From positions 1-12,151 of the forward strand of contig WRMM01000032.1 in assembly GCA_009777135.1 (NCBI GenBank): a DNA stretch of 12,151 nucleotides, in the 5' to 3' direction. This document shows, piece by piece, positions 6,749 through 12,151 of this stretch. Made by a program: the position numbers and the translations under genes. Under the pieces are notes generated by a model. It was not told where the DNA came from and searched no databases. It saw only the letters and a program-made list of their open reading frames with translations. This DNA comes from Candidatus Fibrimonadales bacterium (GTDB lineage Bacteria; Fibrobacterota; Fibrobacteria; Fibrobacterales; Fibrobacteraceae). Position 1 is the first letter of the stretch. Every line of letters starts with the position of its first letter.

Positions 6749-6760
6749 TATATTACATAA
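6749..6760 (+). promoter_or_regulatory. Candidate leaderless promoter of recC
   Basis: TATATT at 6749-6754 ends 6 nt before the recC ATG at 6761. There is no Shine-Dalgarno sequence and no TTGACA-like box at the usual distance. The 68-bp gap shared with the divergent xylanase gene must also hold that gene's promoter; TACATT on the minus strand at 6718-6713 is a weak candidate for it. Confidence 0.4.
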
Positions 6761-9700
6761 ATGCAAATAATACCCCACACCAACCTAAAAACCTTAGCAG
6801 ACAAGCTCATAGAAGACATTCTATCAAAAGATAACTTCAGCGCAGGCTCTGCAAAGGGCGGCTTTTTAACAGGCGGAAACGTGATAGTTTGCGAATCAAA
6901 AGGTTTGCAGGAATATTTGCAAAAAACGTGCGTGGACAAATACGGAATATGGACAGCCTTGCCATTCAAGCCTCTTGCAGGGCTTTTAATGCAATGCGCA
7001 TACAACCTGTCTCCAAAAGACAATAAAAAAGATGAAAAAGAAAATATTTTTAATCCAAACAATTTGGTATGGGCAATTTACAGGCTATTGGAAAAAGAGC
7101 AAAAAACTTTTTCTTTTGCCAGTGAAATAGCAACCATGTTTTTTGCATACCAAATTTACAGGCCAGAACTAATTGAAAAATGGAACAAAGGCGAAAAATA
7201 TACAATAGCAAATGCAGATGACAATTTCATAAATAACGAAAAATGGCAAAGAGAGCTTTGGATTAAATTAAAAACAAACTGCAATGACTTGGATATTTCT
7301 CAGCTTTACAAATTAATAGAAAATGAATTAACCGAAAAAAGCTTTTTACCCAGACAAATTTTCATCTTCGCTCCCCTATCAATAGCTCCCATTCATTTAA
7401 AAACGCTAAATATTTTATCACAAGCCGGCTGCAAAGTCAATTTATACTTATTTCAAATCAGCAACGAATATATAGGCGACCATTTAAGCGATAAAAAAAT
7501 CGCCAGCCTGCGAAAAAAATCCTGGGAAAACAACAAAATCGTAAACGAAAAAGAACTATACTGGGACCTAGGCAACCGACTAATAGCAAACTTGGGCAGA
7601 AATTCCCAAATATTCCACGAACAAATCCTAGCATTAAATCTAAATCATTCTGAAAATCCTATAAATTTTGAAAATTCTGATTCAGACAAAAGCAACGAAA
7701 CTTTGCTTTCAAAAATTCAAAATAATATAATCAACGATAGCAATGAAAAAATAAAATGCGAAAAAGATAATTCCCTTACACTTAATAATTGCTTCTCCCC
7801 TCTGCGAGAAATTGAAGTCTTATGCGATTATATTTTGGATTTATTCGCAAATAATAAAGAGCTTACGCCTGCGGATATTGCTGTTGTTTCTCCGAATATC
7901 GAAAATTATGCAAGCGCTATAGAAAGCGTTTTTGAGCGCAATGGCATTCCTTATAAAATTGCAGACCGAGATGTGAAAAAAAGCAGCAAAACGGCACAGC
8001 TTTTGAATTTGCTTTTTGCGCAAATCGGCAGCAGATACGAAGCATCCGATATAGTTGCTCTGTTTGAATACTCAATGTATGTGCAGGGCAAAGAATTGGA
8101 GCCAAACGATAGAGAGCGTTTGGAAAAATGGGTTAGGGAAAATGCGATAAGACATGGCTTGGAAAGCTTTAAAGCGCCATTGCCGAATTATTCCTTTGAA
8201 AGCGGATTTGAGCAATTAGCGGCTGGCTTTTTTATGATTTCTGAAAATGGATTTTCTGAAAATGGCAATTACTGCTACCCGGATATAGAAGGCAATTCAG
8301 CTAATATTTTAGGCGATTTTGTTAATTTTGCAAATGTCTTGAGAGAATTTGAAGAGGCAAGCAAAAGTGAAAAAAACATTGAAGACTGGGATTATTTTTT
8401 CAAGGAAAAATTTCAAATATTTTTTGGCTCAGATGAAGTTAATTTTAACGAAGACAAAGATAATCCCTATCAAAAAATCATCAATGCTTGGGACTCGCTT
8501 AAAAAAGAAATTCTCATAGGTTTTGGCAATAACGCAAATATCTCCATAAATTTTTCCGTTCTGAAAAAAGCCCTGCCAAAAAAATTAGAATCAAATGCAA
8601 AATCAGCCTACTCTTTGAGCGGCATGCTCTCTTTTTCAAATTTAGAAACCATCAGAGCTGTTCCGCATAAAGTAATCTGCTGCATAGGAATGAACAGCAA
8701 GGAATTTCCTCGCCAAGCAAAAAGCAAAGAAATCAGCCTTATAGCAGAATACAAGCAGGGCGATAAAGATATAGCAAATGAAGAACGTCAAATATTTTTA
8801 GAGACCATTCTCAGCGCAAAAGAAGCGCTTTACATAAGCTGGATAGGCCAAGATGAGAAAAATGCAGAAGAACTTGAGCCTTCCAGCGTTGTCGTTATGT
8901 TTTTGAAAAATTTGGAAGAGCTAATCACAAAACATCCATTGCAGCCTTTCTCAAAAAAATACTTCAACGGAACTTTAAGCACCTACGATAATAGGTGGTC
9001 GGTGGTTAGCAGTCAGTGGTTGGAAGTTAGCGGAAAGAATATTTGGGAATGGCAGCTTGCTCCGATAGAAACAGAACAAAAAGATATTGATAGCTTATAC
9101 AGAATTTTAGCTGATGCTCCTAAATATTTTTTGAGAACTGTGTGCAACATAGAATTGCCAGAAGAAGCGAGTTTGCTGGAAAATACAGAACCTTTTGTTC
9201 TTGATAAATTAGATGAATGGAAGCTGGCGGATTTAATTTTGAGAGATGAAGATTATAATATTTCCAAACTTAGAGGCGAATTGCCAAGCGGAAAATTTGC
9301 CGAGAAAATTATAGAAAAGAAAATAGAAGAAGTCCATAAAATGAAAAATTTGGAAGACAAAAATGTAAAAACTTTTATTAGACCCAGCGAAGATAAAGGA
9401 AAGTACAGGCTATGGCATTGGCTGCAGCATTTGGAATTGAATTTGGCAGAAGAAATGGATTCGGATATTATTTTGAAAACCGTAAAAATCAGATTGCAGA
9501 AATTATCAAAAGAAAAAGCAAGAAATCAGATTGAAAAATTATGGGAATTAGCAGACGGATTAAAAACAAAAATGCTGCCTATTTTTCCGGATGCCGCTTG
9601 GAAATATTTAAAATCGGGAAAAATAAGAGAAGCTGAAAAAAACATTTTTGAAAGCGAGTATAATTCGCAATACGCAAAAATGCTTTTGAGAAACGCAAAT

Positions 9701-9790
9701 TCTTTCGAGGATTTAGACGTGGAAGAGGAATTTATAGAGTGTTCTAAGAAAATGTTTGAAGGGTATAATGGGGAAGAGATAAAAATATAG
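6761..9790 (+). CDS. recC: RecC, gamma subunit of exodeoxyribonuclease V (RecBCD)
   Basis: The 1009-aa protein is slightly shorter than enterobacterial RecC (about 1120 aa). RecC is the non-catalytic subunit that splits the DNA strands and recognises Chi in the RecBCD double-strand-break repair and degradation machine. RecC landmarks appear in order: VIVCESKGLQEYLQ near residue 42, FFAYQIYRPELIEKWNKGE, IFIFAPLSIAPIHLKTL, PLREIEVLCDYIL with ADIAVVSPNIENY in the inactive helicase-like part, then GMLSFSNLETIRAVPHKVI (from 621), GMNSKEFPRQ, GDKDIANEERQIFLETIL and WHWLQHLELN. A poorly conserved Asn/Ser/Glu-rich linker covers about residues 290-335. Residues 747-758 come from a heptanucleotide repeat array. 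Neither recB nor recD follows. ATG 6761 has no ribosome binding site and probably starts a leaderless mRNA. Confidence 0.92.
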   Translation: MQIIPHTNLKTLADKLIEDILSKDNFSAGSAKGGFLTGGNVIVCESKGLQEYLQKTCVDKYGIWTALPFKPLAGLLMQCAYNLSPKDNKKDEKENIFNPNNLVWAIYRLLEKEQKTFSFASEIATMFFAYQIYRPELIEKWNKGEKYTIANADDNFINNEKWQRELWIKLKTNCNDLDISQLYKLIENELTEKSFLPRQIFIFAPLSIAPIHLKTLNILSQAGCKVNLYLFQISNEYIGDHLSDKKIASLRKKSWENNKIVNEKELYWDLGNRLIANLGRNSQIFHEQILALNLNHSENPINFENSDSDKSNETLLSKIQNNIINDSNEKIKCEKDNSLTLNNCFSPLREIEVLCDYILDLFANNKELTPADIAVVSPNIENYASAIESVFERNGIPYKIADRDVKKSSKTAQLLNLLFAQIGSRYEASDIVALFEYSMYVQGKELEPNDRERLEKWVRENAIRHGLESFKAPLPNYSFESGFEQLAAGFFMISENGFSENGNYCYPDIEGNSANILGDFVNFANVLREFEEASKSEKNIEDWDYFFKEKFQIFFGSDEVNFNEDKDNPYQKIINAWDSLKKEILIGFGNNANISINFSVLKKALPKKLESNAKSAYSLSGMLSFSNLETIRAVPHKVICCIGMNSKEFPRQAKSKEISLIAEYKQGDKDIANEERQIFLETILSAKEALYISWIGQDEKNAEELEPSSVVVMFLKNLEELITKHPLQPFSKKYFNGTLSTYDNRWSVVSSQWLEVSGKNIWEWQLAPIETEQKDIDSLYRILADAPKYFLRTVCNIELPEEASLLENTEPFVLDKLDEWKLADLILRDEDYNISKLRGELPSGKFAEKIIEKKIEEVHKMKNLEDKNVKTFIRPSEDKGKYRLWHWLQHLELNLAEEMDSDIILKTVKIRLQKLSKEKARNQIEKLWELADGLKTKMLPIFPDAAWKYLKSGKIREAEKNIFESEYNSQYAKMLLRNANSFEDLDVEEEFIECSKKMFEGYNGEEIKI
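8238..8267 (+). repeat. 15-bp tandem duplication inside recC
   Basis: TTTCTGAAAATGGAT at 8238-8252 is followed at once by a copy differing in the last two bases (8253-8267). It yields the repeated peptide SENGF-SENGN. It is an in-frame 5-codon duplication in a variable loop and probably neutral. Confidence 0.7.
8995..9029 (+). repeat. Heptanucleotide repeat array translated inside recC
   Basis: Five consecutive 7-mers with consensus GTGGTTA stand here: GTGGTCG (8995), GTGGTTA (9002), GCAGTCA (9009), GTGGTTG (9016) and GAAGTTA (9023). A sixth, more diverged unit may follow. Because seven is not a multiple of three, the frame shifts from unit to unit, giving SVVSSQWLEVSG (residues 747-758). 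The G/T-rich composition differs from the surrounding A-rich recC sequence. GTGGTTA-like tracts with SVVSGQW-like translations are scattered in many bacterial genomes, usually between genes. Confidence 0.65.
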
Positions 9791-9792
9791 TA

Positions 9793-9808
9793 AAATTTGA
9801 GCAAATTT
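9793..9808. repeat. Short palindrome after recC
   Basis: AAATTTG-AG-CAAATTT is a perfect 7-bp inverted repeat 2 nt after the recC stop codon. It is AT-rich and not followed by a T-tract, so it is a weak terminator candidate at best, or an operator of the following gene. Confidence 0.35.
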
Positions 9809-9832
9809 AGGCGTTTTATCTATTCCCCAGCA

Positions 9833-9865
9833 TTGACTTAATCATTGCTTACTATATTATAATAA
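9833..9865 (+). promoter_or_regulatory. Candidate promoter of the lipoprotein-lpxH-rpsD-yidC cluster
   Basis: TTGACT at 9833-9838 fits a -35 box. The -10 could be TATTAT (9855-9860, 16-bp spacer) or the overlapping TATATT (9853-9858). The ATG at 9866 follows within 5-7 nt and has no Shine-Dalgarno sequence, so the first gene is probably read from a leaderless mRNA. The box shares TTGASTTAAT and TTACTATATT with the region before the dihydroorotase-like gene. One ATTCCCC heptamer (9822-9828) lies just upstream. Confidence 0.5.
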
Positions 9866-10651
9866 ATGTTCAACAATATACGCATATTCCTGGCAATAAC
9901 GTCCCTGATTCTCTTTGCTTGTTCCATTGAAGACCCAAGCGTCAAGGAATTTGATTTGCAAAAAATCCGCTTGAATGGCGATCTTCCTTTTGATGCTTAT
10001 TTTGAAAATCCAGAGCCTTATACCCACGCAGACAAACAGGCTAATTTATATTACGCCATGATCAACGGCGATACAATAAAAGTCTCTATTTGCGAATACG
10101 AAACGGCAACGCTTGCCAAAGCTTTTTTTTACAATTCAGACAACATAAAAGAAAGAACCGAGCATTTAATGGGAAATGAGAGAAAAAGATTTATGCGGCA
10201 TGGCAGGCGGCTATTTGTTTTTTCTTATATGTTTTCAATATCCGAGAACGCTTCTATTTTAGATTCCCTCATTCAGTTCACAAGAAGATTTCCAGCCGCA
10301 GACACAAGCGCAAGCACGGGCTTTCAAAATTTCAGTTTGAAAAACAGCCGAGCAGATGAAGACGCCTCTGTGCAGAAAACTTATTTTCTTGGCGTTGAAA
10401 CCTCGTTCAGCATGATTGTTCGCCGCTATAGGGATGCAAATTTTTCTTGGGCCTGCGCCCACAGCGACCGCGCCGCTTCAGAAAAAGACTGGATGGACTT
10501 CAAAACGAAATGGCAAAACAATGTTTATGGACCAGACAGTTCCGCTCTTTTGGCAAGGCTTTCCAATGGGATTGTAGTGGCGGCTTATGGAGACTTGGAT
10601 AAAGAACGGATGCACAGCGTTTTAAAAGAATTTGCGAGGATTGTCAAGTGA
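9866..10651 (+). CDS. Putative lipoprotein of unknown function
   Basis: This 261-aa protein is not a family I recognise. Residues 1-19, MFNNIRIFLAITSLILFAC, form a short charged start, a hydrophobic core and a terminal Cys19. The box LFAC is close to a lipobox, though Phe at -2 is unusual, so lipidation is likely but not certain. The mature part looks globular with two similar-looking halves. Each has a hydrophobic strand next to a charged or aromatic stretch (ANLYYAMINGDTIKVSICEY near residue 60; ETSFSMIVRRYRDANFSWA near residue 175), and the protein ends in GIVVAAYGDLDKERMHSVLKEFARIVK. The stop codon overlaps the lpxH ATG (TGATG), so the two are translationally coupled. That context suggests an envelope role, possibly linked to outer-membrane assembly; this is inference. 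Confidence 0.75.
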   Translation: MFNNIRIFLAITSLILFACSIEDPSVKEFDLQKIRLNGDLPFDAYFENPEPYTHADKQANLYYAMINGDTIKVSICEYETATLAKAFFYNSDNIKERTEHLMGNERKRFMRHGRRLFVFSYMFSISENASILDSLIQFTRRFPAADTSASTGFQNFSLKNSRADEDASVQKTYFLGVETSFSMIVRRYRDANFSWACAHSDRAASEKDWMDFKTKWQNNVYGPDSSALLARLSNGIVVAAYGDLDKERMHSVLKEFARIVK

Positions 10652-11391
10652 TGCAGGCTTACTTTATATCCGATGCTCATTTAGGCTCATCTCCAAAAGG
10701 CGTTGCGCCAGGGCGCGAGGAACGTTTGATTGCTTTTTTAAAAGAGCTTGAGGGCAAGGCTTCTCATTTATTTATTGCAGGCGATTTATTTGAGTTTTGG
10801 TATGAATATGATTTTTATGTTCCGTCCAAGCATTTCAAGCTTTTGAGAGCTTTGGCAGATTTAAGGGACAAGGGCTGCGAGGTCAAGCTTGTAAAGGGAA
10901 ATCATGATTTTGCATACGGAAGTTTTTTTGAATGCGAGCTTGGGATAGAGACTCGTTCGCATTTTATAGCGGAGCTTCACGGCAGGAGGGTTTATGTTTG
11001 CCATGGAGACGGCTTAGCCAAAAAGGATGGTTCTTACAGATTTCTGAGGAAAATTTTGAATTTCAAGCTGAACAGGTTCCTGTTTAAGTGGCTTCATCCG
11101 GACATTGGCATGTATCTTTCCTTTTTTGTTAGTTCAAATAGCAGGGATTTTAACAAAAAGCGCATAATTCCAGAAGAGGAGTATTTGGATAAAATAAGGG
11201 AAATTATGCAAAAAACGGGCTGCGATACCTTTGTGCACGGCCATAATCACCTTGGCGGAGTGTGGAAAGTGCCAGAAGGGGTGGTTATAAACTGCGGCCA
11301 GTGGCTTTTTGAGGAGAATTTCTCTTGCATCTCCCAAAAAATTTGCTACTTTTACCATTCCCATTCAGCTGAGCCAAGCTCTGCCAGCTGA
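10651..11391 (+). CDS. lpxH: UDP-2,3-diacylglucosamine diphosphatase LpxH
   Basis: This 246-aa calcineurin-like metallophosphoesterase hydrolyses UDP-2,3-diacylglucosamine to lipid X plus UMP, the fourth step of lipid A synthesis, at the inner face of the cytoplasmic membrane. Metal-binding motifs are all present: SDAHLG (Asp8, His10), AGDLFEFW (Asp45), KGNHDF (Asn84, His85), CHGDG (His118) and HGHNHLGG (His198, His200). The GDLFEFW form and the helical insertion around RFLRKILNFKLNRFLFKWLHP match LpxH/LpxH2-type enzymes rather than generic phosphodiesterases. ATG 10651 overlaps the preceding stop by one base; a GTG at 10648 is the alternative, and GAGGA at 10636-10640 could serve either. The last ~10 residues (HSAEPSSAS) are unlike the family and are encoded by a hairpin-forming sequence. 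The gene implies a Gram-negative cell with lipid A. Confidence 0.92.
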   Translation: MQAYFISDAHLGSSPKGVAPGREERLIAFLKELEGKASHLFIAGDLFEFWYEYDFYVPSKHFKLLRALADLRDKGCEVKLVKGNHDFAYGSFFECELGIETRSHFIAELHGRRVYVCHGDGLAKKDGSYRFLRKILNFKLNRFLFKWLHPDIGMYLSFFVSSNSRDFNKKRIIPEEEYLDKIREIMQKTGCDTFVHGHNHLGGVWKVPEGVVINCGQWLFEENFSCISQKICYFYHSHSAEPSSAS

Positions 11392-11396
11392 AATGG
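11361..11396 (+). promoter_or_regulatory. Stem-loop at the end of lpxH, upstream of rpsD
   Basis: CCATTCAGCT (11361-11370) pairs with AGCTGAAATGG (11386-11396) with a bulge, and GAGC-CAA-GCTC (11371-11381) forms an inner stem, giving a branched or extended hairpin that spans the lpxH stop codon. It ends 32 nt before the rpsD ATG. No T-tract follows, so it is not a clear intrinsic terminator. It could stabilise or process the mRNA or act as an S4-binding leader, since rpsD is autoregulated in other bacteria. The structure is read by eye; the function is inferred. Confidence 0.45.
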
Positions 11397-11417
11397 TTTA
11401 ACCAAAGAGCTTCCTTA

Positions 11418-11423
11418 GAGAGG
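11418..11423 (+). promoter_or_regulatory. Ribosome binding site of rpsD
   Basis: GAGAGG stands 5 nt before ATG 11429. It is a strong Shine-Dalgarno site, as expected for a highly expressed ribosomal protein. Confidence 0.75.
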
Positions 11424-11428
11424 TAATT

Positions 11429-12031
11429 ATGGCCTATAGAGGTCCCAAAGCAAAAGTTGCCAGGTCGCTTGACTTGGCGGTTACTCCCAAAACGCAAAAA
11501 ATTTTAGAACGTCGCAAGTTCCCCCCAGGCCAGCACGGAATGGGTCGCAAGAGAAGCGCGGGCGTTTATAAACAGCAGCTTGTTGAAAAGCAGAGGCTCA
11601 AGTTCACTTATAACATTTCTGAAGCCCAGCTTGCAAAAACCTACCAAGAGGCAAACCGCAGAGATGGTTCTTCTGGTGATAACTTGATGATTCTTTTGGA
11701 AACAAGGCTGGATTCCTTGGTATATCGCTCTGGCTTTGCGCGCACAATTTTTGCTGCGCGCCAGTATGTTGCCCACGGCCATTTTATGGTCAATGGCAGG
11801 CGCAGCTATTCTCCGAATCACATAATTAAATCCAACGATTTGATAGCGGTTCGCGAAAAATCAAAAAATCATCCGCAAATAAAAGAAGCATTGGACGGCG
11901 CTCCAGAAGCTCCCATTTATTTGGCAGTGAGCAAGGATAAATTCGAAGCAAAGCTTGTGAACATTCCGTTGCGTGACCAAATACCGGTAAAGCTGAACGA
12001 GCAGCTGGTTGTTGAATTTTATAGCAAGTAA
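11429..12031 (+). CDS. rpsD: 30S ribosomal protein S4
   Basis: S4 is a 200-aa primary 16S rRNA-binding protein that starts assembly of the 30S body and contributes to translational fidelity. The N-terminal part (MAYRGPKAKVARSLDLAV, then RRKFPPGQHGMGRKRS) lacks the four zinc-binding cysteines, so this is a C-minus S4. KQQLVEKQRLKFTYNISEAQ is the family linker. The S4 RNA-binding domain is TRLDSLVYRSGFARTIFAA followed by GHFMVNGRR (about residues 90-125). The C-terminus DQIPVKLNEQLVVEFYSK is typical. The gene lies between lpxH and yidC rather than in the alpha operon with rpsM, rpsK and rpoA. Confidence 0.97.
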   Translation: MAYRGPKAKVARSLDLAVTPKTQKILERRKFPPGQHGMGRKRSAGVYKQQLVEKQRLKFTYNISEAQLAKTYQEANRRDGSSGDNLMILLETRLDSLVYRSGFARTIFAARQYVAHGHFMVNGRRSYSPNHIIKSNDLIAVREKSKNHPQIKEALDGAPEAPIYLAVSKDKFEAKLVNIPLRDQIPVKLNEQLVVEFYSK

Positions 12032-12051
12032 CTTTCTAAATTTCCCATGCA

Positions 12052-12151
12052 ATGAATAAGAATACAATTATAGGTATAATCCTAATAGTGCTATTGTTTG
12101 TGTGGTCTATATATAATTCCGGCAAACAGCAAGAACTTGCGCAGGCAGAAT
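12052..12151 (+). CDS. yidC: Membrane protein insertase YidC, N-terminal fragment
   Basis: Thirty-three codons are seen before the window ends: MNKNTIIGIILIVLLFVWSI, then YNSGKQQELAQAE. The MxKNTIIGxILI start, a single transmembrane segment at about residues 5-22 and a charged Gln/Glu-rich periplasmic beginning match the N-terminus of Gram-negative YidC, which inserts and folds inner-membrane proteins with or without SecYEG. The start lies 20 nt after the rpsD stop. An ATG at 12047 runs into a stop after two codons and is excluded. No Shine-Dalgarno site is visible. The call rests on the N-terminus and hydrophobicity only. Confidence 0.75.
   Translation, partial: MNKNTIIGIILIVLLFVWSIYNSGKQQELAQAE

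Noticed and set aside
5019..6760. TPP riboswitch controlling thiH
   Set aside because: I looked for the conserved CUGAGA-type core before the xylanase and before thiH and saw none. The thiH start lies within coding sequence.
8995..9036. CRISPR-like or coding tandem repeat domain
   Set aside because: The units are 7 bp with no spacers, and the period is not a multiple of three, so it is neither a CRISPR array nor a protein repeat.

Overview
The window looks like part of the chromosome of an AT-rich, Gram-negative, plant-fibre-degrading anaerobe. The evidence for this is a lipid A gene (lpxH), a secreted GH10 xylanase with an N-terminal carbohydrate-binding module, a RecBCD-type recC, an anaerobe-type thiH, and a YidC with the 'MNKNTIIG' type of N-terminus. 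Fibrobacterota or a relative in the wider FCB group is my best guess from gene content and style, with moderate to low confidence. No rRNA, tRNA, CRISPR array, IS element or prophage gene is visible.

Layout. (1) 1-364, minus: N-terminal part of an Rpn-family PD-(D/E)XK nuclease, cut by the window edge. (2) 365-626: a divergent intergenic region holding two adjacent operator-like palindromes, a long hairpin with a perfect 14-bp core flanked by 7-bp repeats, and a promoter placed directly on the next start codon. (3) 627-3941, plus: three overlapping genes, namely a dihydroorotase-family protein that has lost most metal-ligand and catalytic positions, a COG2509-type FAD-dependent dehydrogenase, and a small NAT-like protein with a Cys-His-Asp triad. 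(4) 3928-6692, minus: a secreted GH10 xylanase whose 3' end overlaps the start of thiH. This pair converges on block 3 with a 14-nt overlap. (5) 6761-9790, plus: recC, with no recB or recD beside it and a heptanucleotide repeat array translated inside it. (6) 9866 to the end, plus: an uncharacterised lipoprotein, lpxH, rpsD and the start of yidC, closely packed and probably an envelope/translation operon.

Packing is very tight, with several overlapping genes and almost no room for terminators. Two initiation modes seem to coexist. Rpn, xylanase, thiH, lpxH and rpsD have purine-rich ribosome binding sites. The dihydroorotase-like gene, recC and the lipoprotein gene have none and instead carry TATATT 6-9 nt before the ATG, as expected for leaderless mRNAs.

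I see no complete new defence or mobile system. The points most worth follow-up are the degenerate dihydroorotase and its operon, the leaderless-promoter pattern, the heptad repeats (one intergenic hairpin, one inside recC), and the xylanase-thiH overlap.
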